Assembly (NCBI GenBank): GCA_016795065.1
Contig: JAEUIU010000002.1
Span: 124,001-188,000, forward strand
Length of the DNA stretch: 64,000 nt
From: Phycisphaerae bacterium
GTDB taxonomy: Bacteria > Planctomycetota > Phycisphaerae > Phycisphaerales > SM1A02
Direction of reading: 5' to 3'
A program made the translations under genes and the position numbers. Under the pieces are notes generated by a model. That model was given only the letters and a program-made list of their open reading frames with translations, made no database searches and was not told the DNA's origin. Below are positions 1-8,771 of this stretch, one piece after another (within the stretch, counting starts at the first letter, position 1; each line of letters opens with the position of its first letter).

Positions 1-272
1 GCAACGGCAAGCGCGGCCCATGGCTGGGCTGCTCAGGCTTCCCGAAGTGTCGGGGTCGTGAGACCTGGTCGAAGGTCGAGGAGGGCCTGCGCAAGCGTCT
101 GGAGCTTGCGCTGGCCAACCATGAGAAGGCCCACCCGCCGGTGGTCATCACCACGTTGGACGGGAAGCCGATTCCCGAGGGCACGCCGATCACCGATCTC
201 GCGCTGCCCGGCGGCGTTCAGGAGTTGTCGATCCATCCGGCGTCGGCCGCACGGGTCAGCAAGGCGAGCTGA
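1..272 (+). CDS. topA: DNA topoisomerase I, C-terminal fragment
   Basis: The gene enters from the left edge in the frame whose codons begin at base 3 and stops with TGA at 270-272. The visible 89 residues open with GKRGPWLGCSGFPKCRGR, the C-terminal half of a topoisomerase DNA-binding C4 zinc ribbon. A short tail ending VSKAS follows. In bacterial topoisomerase I these zinc ribbons follow the catalytic type IA core and help bind the passing strand; the enzyme relaxes negative supercoils. Only the tail is visible, so the identification rests on the zinc ribbon and its family-typical spacing. The next gene begins 85 bp downstream on the same strand. Confidence 0.75.
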   Translation, partial: NGKRGPWLGCSGFPKCRGRETWSKVEEGLRKRLELALANHEKAHPPVVITTLDGKPIPEGTPITDLALPGGVQELSIHPASAARVSKAS

Positions 273-323
273 TTCGCTCGTCGGCAAACACCTGTCGAAC
301 GGTTCGTTGTATCGCTTCGGGGG

Positions 324-338
324 ATCCCCTCGGGGGAT
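324..338 (+). repeat. Small perfect hairpin upstream of the FtsK-like gene
   Basis: ATCCCC (324-329), loop TCG, GGGGAT (333-338), embedded in a longer G/C palindromic stretch (about 319-344). It lies just upstream of the proposed -10 box. It could be the topA terminator stem (there is no T-run) or an operator. Confidence 0.4.
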
Positions 339-345
339 CTCCCCG

Positions 346-351
346 TACACT
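346..351 (+). promoter_or_regulatory. -10-like box TACACT, 6 nt before a GTG start
   Basis: TACACT ends six bases before the proposed GTG start at 358. A transcript initiating 7 nt downstream of the box would begin on the start codon, which is a leaderless arrangement. No ribosome-binding site is visible. The same hexamer occurs before the tRNA gene (8587) and a rhomboid gene (18224). Confidence 0.45.
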
Positions 352-357
352 CTCGGC

Positions 358-3300
358 GTGCCCCACACAGACTCGCCCGAGCACGGGATCTCCGCAGGTC
401 ACCCCGACGCCATCGCCCGAACGGAAGCGCTTCTTCGCGAGCTCCGCGAAGCCGTCGCGACCCGCGCCGCCGAGGAGAAGGCTTGCGCTGACGCGGCCAA
501 GAGCGATCGGGCGAAGAACGAGAAGCTGCATGACCTGACCATGAGCACGATCCGGCAGCGCCGCAGCGACGAGCGGCGGGCCGAGGACGAGCGATTCACG
601 ACCCGCACCACGGCGATCGCCGACGGTTATGGACGCGACCGCGAGGCGATCGACGAAGAGGATCGCTCGACTCGCGAGAGCATCGAGACCCGCGTCGAGG
701 CGAACCTCGATGCAGCGAAGGCAAAGCGCGACGAGGCGATCTGGGTCGCCGAGACCGTGTACGAAGGGGCCGAAGACCAACCCCGCATCGCTTTTGAGAA
801 GGCCCGCGAGAGCGCGACCGTCCAGCGCCAGGAACTGGACGAGTTGGAGAAGCAGGCCCGTCTCTTCGCCCGACGCTGCCGCCAGACGCTTCCGGAGCCG
901 CCGGCCCCCGCACAGGATCGTCTCACCAGCGGCGCGACCCGCGCTGAAGCGGGCCTGACGATGGCCTTAGGGATGGCCCAGGAGCAACTGCGGGTCCTTC
1001 GCGGGCTGAAGCTGCCGCGGGCCTTCGTCGGTGGCATCCCATTCATCGTTCTCGCCATCTTTGGCGGGGCTGGTGTCGGCGTTGGCTATGCCATCTCCCC
1101 GGGAAGCAGCGCATCGATGTGGATGGCGATGAGCGTTGGCGTCGCCCTCTTTCTTGTGGTGGCGGCCGTGCTGTGGAGTTTGGCCCATGGGCACATCAAG
1201 CGATCATGGCTGCCTCTGGCCGAGACCATCGCCGTTGGCCGACACTGTGCGATTGTCGCCATCGAACAGGCGGCGAAAGAACGCGCCGACCTCGAACTGC
1301 GACTCAAGGAAACGCGCGACCGGGATGTCCTGGAGGCCAATGCCCGCTATGGCCCCTTGGCCGAAGAATTCGCTCGCTTGAAGGCCGATCGCTTCGCGAA
1401 GCTGGCCGAAAAGATCCCCGCCATGCGCCGCGAGCTGGAGGCCCGGCGCACCAAGGACATCGCCGACAACGACCTGTTCCACCGGCAGCGTATCGAGGAA
1501 ATCGAGCGGATCTCGGCTGAATCGCTTGTCGCGGAGGAAGCCCGGGTCACGCGTGAGCGCGAGGCGATCACGAACCGCGAGGCCACCCGCTTTGCTGCGC
1601 TTGAACGCTCATGGCATGCGGTGACCTCGCGCGACCTGGCGGCCCTCGAAGCGATCGCATCGGCCGACCGAACCCTCTTCCCTTCGTGGAACGACGCGGC
1701 GTGGCGATCGTGGTCTGGCTCCGCGGTCATTCCCGACGCGATCCGCTTCGGCAGCGTGCATTTCGACCTCGCGGCCTGCGAAGGCGGTCTCTCCACAAAC
1801 CCGCACCTCACGGTCCATCTGCCGACCTCGATTGACGTGCCGGCGAGCCTCGCCTTCCCGCATCGGTCCAGCCTGCTGGTCGAGACCGACGGCGACGGCC
1901 GCAATCAGGCCATCGAACTGGTGCAATCGGTTCTCCTGCGCCTTCTCACGCGCGTGCCGCCAAGCAAGGTGCGCTTGGTCCTCGTCGACCCGGTCGGCCT
2001 GGGCCAGAGCTTCGCGGGCTTCATGCATCTGGCCGACGAGATGGAGGCTCTTGTCGGGGACCGGATCTGGACGGAGCCTCGGCACATCGAGCAGAAGCTC
2101 ACCGATCTCACCGAGCATATGGAGACGGTGATTCAGAAGTACCTCCGCAACGAGTTCGACTCCATCGAGGCCTACAACGAGAAGGCCGGCGAGATCGCCG
2201 AACCGCTGCGCTATCTTGTCATCACCGACTTCCCGGCGAACTTCACCGACATCGCCGCCAAGCGCCTCCAGTCGATTCTGGCCAGTGGCGCCAAATGCGG
2301 CGTCCACACCCTGATCGTCCGCACCGGCAAGGGCGAATTGCCCGCAGGCATCACTAACGAAGACTTGCGTCGCGGCTCGGTGGTCCTCACCAAGACCGCG
2401 GATGGGAGTGCAGCCGGCAGCCTGACGATTTCGGGCGACGAACTCTCCCGCTGGCCCTTCACGCCCGATCCGGCGCCGCCGACGGAACTCCTCATTCCGC
2501 TGGTCCGGCAGGTCGGCAAGGCCGCGAAGGAGGCGGGCCGCGTCGAGGTCCCCTTCTCGATCATCGCCCCGCGCGAGGCGACGCCCGGCAGCACCGACGG
2601 CGAGCAATGGTGGAGCGAGACGAGCGAGAAGCGGGTGCGCGTCCCGTTAGGTCGCTCGGGAGCGACAAAACTCCAGCACCTCATTCTCGGCGAAGGCACC
2701 AGCCAGCACGCCCTGATCGCCGGCAAGACCGGCTCGGGCAAGTCGACGCTGCTGCACGCCCTCATCACCAGCCTTGCCTGCTGGTATTCGCCGGACGAGG
2801 TCGAGTTCTACCTCATCGACTTCAAGAAGGGCGTCGAGTTCCGCACCTACGCCCACCACAAGCTGCCGCACGCCCGAGCGGTGGCGATCGAAAGCGATCG
2901 CGAGTTCGGGCTGAGCGTCCTTCAGGGCCTCGATGTCGAACTCAAGCGCCGCGGCGACCTCTTCCGCGATCTTGGCGTGCAGGACCTCAACGGCTATCGC
3001 CGCGTCCGCCGCGAGAAGCCGGCCCTGGAGCCGATGCCACGCACGCTTCTGATCATTGACGAGTTCCAGGAACTCTTCGTCGAGGACGACAAGGTCGGAC
3101 AGGACGCGGCGCTCCTCCTTGACCGACTCGTCCGGCAGGGCCGTGCCTTCGGCATGCACGTGATCCTCGGCTCGCAGACCCTTGGAGGCGCGTACTCGAT
3201 CGCCCGGGCCACGATGGGCCAGATGGGCGTGCGCATCGCCCTCCAGTGCAGCGAGGCCGACTCGCAACTCATCCTCTCCGACGACAACTCCGCCGCCCGA

Positions 3301-4332
3301 CTTCTCTCCCGACCCGGCGAGGCGATTTACAACGACGCGAGCGGACTGTTAGAGGGCAACTCCCCCTTCCAGGTCGTCTGGCTTCCGGAAGAGGTCCGCG
3401 AGCGCTATTTGGAACGGGCCGCCCGGCTTGCCGTGGAACGCAAGCCTCGCTCGCGCGGAACGATCGTCTTCGAGGGCAACATTCCCGCCGACCAACTGGC
3501 CAACAAGACGATCAACGATCGTCTCGATGCACCGACCTGGAACGATCCGCAGAGGCCCACGCTTCTCTGGCTCGGTGACGCCATCGCCATCAAGCCGCCG
3601 ACCGCGGCGACCTTCCGCCGACAGGCCGCGGCGAACCTCATGGTCGTCGGGCAGCAGGACATCGGCTCGACGGCCCTCATGGCCATGACCATGATGTCGA
3701 TTGCGATGCAGCGTTCTCCGGCTGATGCCCGGATCGTCCTTCTCGACGGCACGCCCGCCGACGACCCGAAGGTGGGCCTCCTTGCCAAGGTCGCCGAGCA
3801 CCTGCCGCATGACATCAAGGTCGTGCCTTATCGCGAAGTCGATGACGCCGTCCGCGGCGTCGCCGAAGAGGTCGTCGCCCGCCAGGGCGGCGGCGACGAT
3901 CGGCAGTCGGTCTTCCTTCTGATCCACGGGCTCCAGCGCTTCCGCCAGCTCCGCCGCAACGAGGACGACTACGGCTTCGGCACCTCGGAGGGTCCCGCGC
4001 CGACCGACAAGCTCTTCGCATCGATCCTCCGCGAGGGCGCGTCGCTGGGCGTGCACGTCATCCTCACCTGCGACACGGTGGCGAGCCTTCAGCGTTCCGT
4101 CGACCGCGCCGGCATGCGCGAGTTCGACTGGCGGGCGATGTTCCAACTCAGCCAGACCGACTCCAGCACGCTCATCGACAGCCCTGCCGCTGCGCGCCTC
4201 GGCCCGCAGCGAGCGTTGCTCTACAGCGAAGAGTTAGGCACGATCGAGAAGTTCCGCCCCTGGCTCCTGCCGACGGAGGAGTTCCTCGAGCGCGTGCGTG
4301 GCGCATTGGCGGCGCGTGCGTCGGTGGTGTGA
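358..4332 (+). CDS. Membrane-anchored FtsK/EssC-like ATPase with three ATPase modules
   Basis: A 1324-residue protein read from GTG at 358. The open frame extends upstream to base 58, but that part overlaps topA. Charged coiled coil (about residues 15-190) precedes two membrane segments (about 222-243 and 254-277), then more coiled coil to about 430. Three FtsK/SpoIIIE-type modules follow. The first has a degenerate P-loop (ETDGDGRNQ, from 509). The second is intact, with Walker A GKTGSGKST at 789-797 and Walker B LLIIDE ending at E902. The third is degenerate (GQQDIGSTA, from 1098). Two N-terminal membrane helices followed by tandem modules with one competent site resemble the EssC/EccC secretion motors more than chromosome-translocating FtsK. 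No gamma DNA-recognition domain is visible. Substrate (DNA or protein) cannot be told from sequence, and no WXG100-type gene lies nearby. Confidence 0.75.
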   Translation: MPHTDSPEHGISAGHPDAIARTEALLRELREAVATRAAEEKACADAAKSDRAKNEKLHDLTMSTIRQRRSDERRAEDERFTTRTTAIADGYGRDREAIDEEDRSTRESIETRVEANLDAAKAKRDEAIWVAETVYEGAEDQPRIAFEKARESATVQRQELDELEKQARLFARRCRQTLPEPPAPAQDRLTSGATRAEAGLTMALGMAQEQLRVLRGLKLPRAFVGGIPFIVLAIFGGAGVGVGYAISPGSSASMWMAMSVGVALFLVVAAVLWSLAHGHIKRSWLPLAETIAVGRHCAIVAIEQAAKERADLELRLKETRDRDVLEANARYGPLAEEFARLKADRFAKLAEKIPAMRRELEARRTKDIADNDLFHRQRIEEIERISAESLVAEEARVTREREAITNREATRFAALERSWHAVTSRDLAALEAIASADRTLFPSWNDAAWRSWSGSAVIPDAIRFGSVHFDLAACEGGLSTNPHLTVHLPTSIDVPASLAFPHRSSLLVETDGDGRNQAIELVQSVLLRLLTRVPPSKVRLVLVDPVGLGQSFAGFMHLADEMEALVGDRIWTEPRHIEQKLTDLTEHMETVIQKYLRNEFDSIEAYNEKAGEIAEPLRYLVITDFPANFTDIAAKRLQSILASGAKCGVHTLIVRTGKGELPAGITNEDLRRGSVVLTKTADGSAAGSLTISGDELSRWPFTPDPAPPTELLIPLVRQVGKAAKEAGRVEVPFSIIAPREATPGSTDGEQWWSETSEKRVRVPLGRSGATKLQHLILGEGTSQHALIAGKTGSGKSTLLHALITSLACWYSPDEVEFYLIDFKKGVEFRTYAHHKLPHARAVAIESDREFGLSVLQGLDVELKRRGDLFRDLGVQDLNGYRRVRREKPALEPMPRTLLIIDEFQELFVEDDKVGQDAALLLDRLVRQGRAFGMHVILGSQTLGGAYSIARATMGQMGVRIALQCSEADSQLILSDDNSAARLLSRPGEAIYNDASGLLEGNSPFQVVWLPEEVRERYLERAARLAVERKPRSRGTIVFEGNIPADQLANKTINDRLDAPTWNDPQRPTLLWLGDAIAIKPPTAATFRRQAAANLMVVGQQDIGSTALMAMTMMSIAMQRSPADARIVLLDGTPADDPKVGLLAKVAEHLPHDIKVVPYREVDDAVRGVAEEVVARQGGGDDRQSVFLLIHGLQRFRQLRRNEDDYGFGTSEGPAPTDKLFASILREGASLGVHVILTCDTVASLQRSVDRAGMREFDWRAMFQLSQTDSSTLIDSPAAARLGPQRALLYSEELGTIEKFRPWLLPTEEFLERVRGALAARASVV

Positions 4333-4383
4333 CGACAGTCGCACGTCGGGCCGAATCGCCACGAGGTCGCTCCACACCTCCAC

Positions 4384-7300
4384 CTACCCCCGTACCTTCT
4401 CCCACGCCGCCTGAAGCCGTTCCGCCGACACGGGCACTGCGGTGCGAAGTTCGCCGGCAAAAAGCTGGACGCGGTACTCCTCGAGCAGCATCCGATACCG
4501 ATCGACCAGTGCCGGCGGCGCCGACAGTGGAATGCCAGTGAGGTGGGCCGTCCAGCGATCGATCTCGGCTTGGAGCTCGCGGTCGCGTTCGACGTTGCCG
4601 GCCAGGCGACGCAATCGCACGCGAACGGCGCTGACGTATCGCGGCAGGTGACGGAGTCGCTCAACGCTCGAGGAGGTGAAGACGTCGGGCGGCACGAGCC
4701 GCTTGAACTCGCGGCGCATCGCGTCGATGGCAAAGGCCCAACTGGGCGGGTGGGCGCCGTCCAGCGCTTTGGCCGTTTCGTGATAGGACCTGAGGAGCGG
4801 TTCGGCGAGCCCCGCCGCCTCGCGGGCCGCGTCGAAGAGGCGCTGTTCGCCGCTAGCGGCCAGAGCCTCAAACGCAACGCTGTCGCGAGGCAAGGACACC
4901 GCCTTGGAAAGGAATCCGATCTCGACCGCGAGGTCGATCAGGGTGCGGGCCAGGAGCGCACTCGCTCCGAGCGGCGCGAAATCGAGGGCGAGCCGCTCGA
5001 AATGCGGGAAGTACTCGACGTGGTGGGCAAGCGCCGAGGCGAATCGCAGGGCTAACAGTCTGCGCACGCCGCGGCGGTGGGATCGCTCGGCGGCGTCGCG
5101 GCGCTCGAGAAGCCGTACCGCGACCGTGTTTCCCTCGTCATGAAGGCAGGGATAGCCGACCAGCGGTACGCCCCCGCGAACGAACGCCACCTCGTCGGGA
5201 AGGGCGTCGCAGGCCCACTCCTTCATGCCGCGCTGGAAGATCCTTGGACGCTCCGCCGTGACGAGGTCGATGCCCGAGGTGAACTCCCGCGCTGCCGCGT
5301 CACGGAAGCGCCGCAGAATCTCCTCGGCATCGCGTCCATCGGCGAGGACCTTCTCCCCGTCGACCACGACGACGCGCATGCGCAGGTGCTGTGGCACGTG
5401 GCTCAAGTCAAAATCGCCCGGCTCGACACGCACGCCGGAGAGGCCGCTCAAGTGTCGAGCCAAAGCCGTGGTCAGGGCACCCTCGCCGAATCGAAGCGTC
5501 TCAGCCGCGCCGCTGGCGAACTCGGCGGCAGGTTGGAAGCGCACCCGAAGGCGCTTCGGCAGTGCTCGCAGAAGTTCGGCCACCTTCTCCTCAAGGAGGC
5601 CCGGCACCAGCCATTCCAAGGCCTCCGGATCCATGCGATTCACCGCCGCGACCGGAATCCGCACGGAAACCCCGTCGTCGGCCTCGCCCGGAGCGTGCCG
5701 ATACGCCAACTCGAGAAGGACGCCGTTGACGGCGATCGTGTCGGGAAAGCGCGATGCCTCCGGAGCTTCGGTGCCTGGCTGGAGCAGATCCTCCGCCCGC
5801 ATGTGCAGCGCGAGCGGCTTCTGCCGTTCGATCTCACGTCGCCACTTCTCGAAGCTCGGCTGGCTGTGAATGTTCGCGGGAACGCGGGCGTCGTAGAAGG
5901 CGTAGCGGGCGGCGGTGTCGACGATCAGGCCACCGTGCCGTCCCTTGGCCTGGAGCAGTTCGATGGACGCGAGCACGTTGGCGTTGTGCTGAAGGAAGGT
6001 ACCGCTGGTGCGCATCTCCCCTTCCACCAGAGCCGCCTGGAGGAAAATGTCCCGCGCCGCCGCCGCGTCGACCGGACCGAAGGGCACGCGCCGCTTTGGG
6101 ACGACCGTGAGCGAACCGATCGCCACCTTCTCCCACGCCGCAACCTGTCCCGCGTCCTTGAGCCAATGCGGTTCGCTGTGGGTGCGCTGCACCATGTGTC
6201 CGGCGATCCGCTCGATCCAATCCGGCTGGATCTTCGCGCAGATCCGGGCGAAGCGCCGCGAGGTCTCGACGATCTCAGCGGCCATCACCCAGTGCGGCGT
6301 TCGCTTGGCGAGAACGCTCGACGGATGGAGGAAGAAGTCGCCGCCCGTCGCGCTGCGATACTCGTTCTTCTCGCCCTTGCTGCCGACGCTTCCGACGAGT
6401 CCGGCCAGGAGCGCCCGATGGATCGCGTTGACGTCGGGCTCGGCGGCGAGGGCCGTCTCGCGCGTTGCCTCGCGGGTCGGCTCGCGGGCTGCCTCGCGCG
6501 GGGGCGGACGTTTCAGGTGCATCGGAAGGATCCGCTCGCGCACCAGTTCGCGAAGTTGGCGATAGATGTCGCCCCACTCCCGCATGCGAAGCCACGAGAG
6601 GAAGTGCTCGCGACACCAACGGCGCAGGGCCGAGCTGCCCAGCTCTTCCGACTTTTCCCGCCACACCTTCCAGAGCTTCAGGAAGCCGAGGAAGTCGCTT
6701 CGCTCGTCGCGGAAGGCGATCTGGGCGAAATCGGCAGCGTTGGCCTTCTCCGCAGGTCGCTCGCGCGGATCCTGAATCGAGAGCGCCGCGGTGATGACCA
6801 GGACCTCCTCGAGGCAGTGCTCGTCGATCGAGGCGAGGATCATGCGTGAGAGCCGCGGGTCGACCGGCAGGACGGCCATGCGCCTGCCAAGTTGGGTCAG
6901 GTCGTGGCGCTTCGTCACCGCTCCGAGTTCGATCAGGGTCTGGTAGCCGGCCAGAATCAGCCGCTGCGAAGGCGGGTCGAGGAAGGGGAATTCGTCCGGC
7001 GCCCCCAGTCCCAACGACGCCATCTGGAGAATGACGCTCGCCAGATTGGTCCGTAGGACCTCGGGCTGGGTGAAGCGGTGCTGTCCGCGGAAGTCCTCTT
7101 CAGAATAGAGTCGTATGCACACGCCCGGACCTGTCCGGCCGCAACGACCCCGCCGCTGGTCGGCGCTGGCCTGAGAGATCCGCTCGATCGGCAGTCGCTG
7201 CACTCGACCGCGCGGGCTGTACCGCGAGACGCGGGCCAGACCCGGATCGATGACCGCATCGATGCCCGGGACGGTGATGGAGGTCTCGGCGACGTTCGTC

Positions 7301-8511
7301 GCCAGGACAATGCGTCGGCGCTGCGACGGACGGAAGACACGGTCCTGCTCGTCGGCGGAAAGTCGGGCGTAGAGCGGGAGAATCTCACTCTCCCGCTGCC
7401 GGCCCTTCAGCGCCTCGGCCGCCTCGCGAATCTCTCGTTCGCCCGACAGGAACAGGAGAATGTCCCGACGGGCATCGCCTCCCGGTCGGGCCGTCGCTCG
7501 GGGCGACGTGTCGATCTCGTCGACAGCGTTGAGAATCGCGTTGAGGAGTTCCGGATCCTCCTCGTCCACGTCCTCGGTCCGCTCGACCGGCCGATAGACG
7601 GTCTCAATGGGATACGTTCGACCTTCCACCGAGATGATCGGGGCGCCGCCGAAGTGGGTGGCGAATCGCTCGGGATCAATCGTCGCGCTGGTAATGACCA
7701 GGCTCAGGTCGCGTCGACGCTGCAGGAGCCGCCGGAGGTATCCGAGGAGAAAGTCGATGTTGAGGCTGCGCTCGTGGGCCTCGTCGACAATGATCGTGTC
7801 GTAGGCCAGCAGGTCGCGATCATGCCGGGTCTCGGCCAGCAGAATCCCGTCGGTCATGACGCTGACCAGCGTGTTGGGGCCGGTCCGATCGTCGAATCGG
7901 GTTTTGACGCCGACGACGCCCCCGAGACTCACCCCCAATTCCTCGGCGACGCGGGCGGCGACGCTGCGGGCCGCGATTCGCCGCGGTTGGGTGTGGGCGA
8001 TCGTGCCAGCAACGCCCCGTCCGGCCTCGAGGCACATCTTCGGAAGCTGGGTGCTCTTGCCCGATCCGGTGTCGCCGCAAATGACCACGACCCGCTCGCG
8101 TCGCAGTGCGGCCACGATCTCCGCTCGCCTCTGGGCGACGGGGAGTTCCGGCGGGTAGGTCGGACTTGGGACGAGGGCAGCTCGGGCCTGACGCTTCGCC
8201 CGACCCTTGGCGACGTCGCGTTCGATGCGCTCGATGGCCTCGCCCAGCCCCCGCCTTTGCGGGTCGCTTCGAAGTGTGTGCCGAAGCCCTCGTATCCGCC
8301 GCTCAAGGCGACGGGCATCGGCCAAGGTGCATTCCGCGGCCAATCGCTCCCACCCTCCCACCAACGCTTCAGGCGGTTCACTGCGGCTCTTCGGGGGAGT
8401 CGAGCGTATGTCTGGGGGCTCCGATCGCGCGCTGGCCTTCCCGCCGCGAATCGCCTCGGCACTCACCTCGTCCGCCGGGGTGGGATGGTCTGTTGGAGTC
8501 GGTTCAGCCAT
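4384..8511 (-). CDS. hrpA: ATP-dependent RNA helicase HrpA (DEAH box)
   Basis: 1375 residues, close to the size of E. coli HrpA. A basic N-terminal extension precedes the helicase core. Motif I GDTGSGKS is at about 146-153, motif II DEAH at about 243-246, motif III SAT follows, and motif VI reads QRRGRCGRTGPG. Helicase-associated and OB-fold regions follow, then the long C-terminal domain typical of HrpA. DEAH/RHA helicases translocate on RNA; HrpA acts in mRNA processing and in rescuing stalled ribosomes. An Arg/Glu/Thr-rich linker (PPREAAREPTREATRET) is encoded by 12-bp imperfect repeats around 6459-6505. The gene converges on the FtsK-like gene with a 51-bp gap. Start ATG 8511 has no clear ribosome-binding site. 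Confidence 0.93.
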   Translation of the reverse strand: MAEPTPTDHPTPADEVSAEAIRGGKASARSEPPDIRSTPPKSRSEPPEALVGGWERLAAECTLADARRLERRIRGLRHTLRSDPQRRGLGEAIERIERDVAKGRAKRQARAALVPSPTYPPELPVAQRRAEIVAALRRERVVVICGDTGSGKSTQLPKMCLEAGRGVAGTIAHTQPRRIAARSVAARVAEELGVSLGGVVGVKTRFDDRTGPNTLVSVMTDGILLAETRHDRDLLAYDTIIVDEAHERSLNIDFLLGYLRRLLQRRRDLSLVITSATIDPERFATHFGGAPIISVEGRTYPIETVYRPVERTEDVDEEDPELLNAILNAVDEIDTSPRATARPGGDARRDILLFLSGEREIREAAEALKGRQRESEILPLYARLSADEQDRVFRPSQRRRIVLATNVAETSITVPGIDAVIDPGLARVSRYSPRGRVQRLPIERISQASADQRRGRCGRTGPGVCIRLYSEEDFRGQHRFTQPEVLRTNLASVILQMASLGLGAPDEFPFLDPPSQRLILAGYQTLIELGAVTKRHDLTQLGRRMAVLPVDPRLSRMILASIDEHCLEEVLVITAALSIQDPRERPAEKANAADFAQIAFRDERSDFLGFLKLWKVWREKSEELGSSALRRWCREHFLSWLRMREWGDIYRQLRELVRERILPMHLKRPPPREAAREPTREATRETALAAEPDVNAIHRALLAGLVGSVGSKGEKNEYRSATGGDFFLHPSSVLAKRTPHWVMAAEIVETSRRFARICAKIQPDWIERIAGHMVQRTHSEPHWLKDAGQVAAWEKVAIGSLTVVPKRRVPFGPVDAAAARDIFLQAALVEGEMRTSGTFLQHNANVLASIELLQAKGRHGGLIVDTAARYAFYDARVPANIHSQPSFEKWRREIERQKPLALHMRAEDLLQPGTEAPEASRFPDTIAVNGVLLELAYRHAPGEADDGVSVRIPVAAVNRMDPEALEWLVPGLLEEKVAELLRALPKRLRVRFQPAAEFASGAAETLRFGEGALTTALARHLSGLSGVRVEPGDFDLSHVPQHLRMRVVVVDGEKVLADGRDAEEILRRFRDAAAREFTSGIDLVTAERPRIFQRGMKEWACDALPDEVAFVRGGVPLVGYPCLHDEGNTVAVRLLERRDAAERSHRRGVRRLLALRFASALAHHVEYFPHFERLALDFAPLGASALLARTLIDLAVEIGFLSKAVSLPRDSVAFEALAASGEQRLFDAAREAAGLAEPLLRSYHETAKALDGAHPPSWAFAIDAMRREFKRLVPPDVFTSSSVERLRHLPRYVSAVRVRLRRLAGNVERDRELQAEIDRWTAHLTGIPLSAPPALVDRYRMLLEEYRVQLFAGELRTAVPVSAERLQAAWEKVRG

Positions 8512-8563
8512 CGGCCGTGGTAGGAGAGGTTCGCCCTGGCCAAGCCGGCATGGCTGGACCGAA

Positions 8564-8592
8564 TTGGGGATTGTACGAAGAACCCGTACACT
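8564..8592 (+). promoter_or_regulatory. Promoter of the tRNA-Val gene
   Basis: TTGGGG (8564-8569), a 17-bp spacer, then TACACT (8587-8592). Expected initiation near 8599 would give a leader of about 60 nt before the mature tRNA 5' end at 8659. The box pair is sigma70-like with a weak -35. Confidence 0.5.
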
Positions 8593-8658
8593 CCCGCTTC
8601 GGAAGCTCTCGTGGCCGGCTCGCTGGGGGCCTGGTTGGTTGTCGGTCCTGACGTCCTC

Positions 8659-8731
8659 GGGCGCTTAGCTCAGCGGCAAGAGCACCGCGATTACACCGCG
8701 GTGGTCACAGGTTCGAATCCTGTAGCGCTCA
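8659..8731 (+). tRNA. tRNA-Val (anticodon UAC)
   Basis: The 73-nt sequence folds as a cloverleaf. Acceptor stem GGGCGCT pairs with AGCGCTC (one G-U), and the discriminator is A. The D arm is GCTC/GAGC. The anticodon stem is CCGCG/CGCGG with loop ATTACAC, giving anticodon TAC. The T arm is ACAGG/CCTGT with loop TTCGAAT. CCA is not encoded. It would read GUA and, depending on modification of U34, other GUN valine codons. Confidence 0.95.
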
Positions 8732-8771
8732 TTCGCCGGTCCTTCCCTGCCCCCTGCGATCGCACCTCCGC

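Noticed and set aside
58-357. N-terminal extension of the FtsK-like gene back to base 58
   Set aside because: It overlaps topA in another frame. The residues are Arg/Ser/Pro-rich like a shadow, and a -10 box sits just before GTG 358.
5077-6849. 590-residue plus-strand open frame inside hrpA
   Set aside because: Antisense to a clear helicase, with no recognisable domain.
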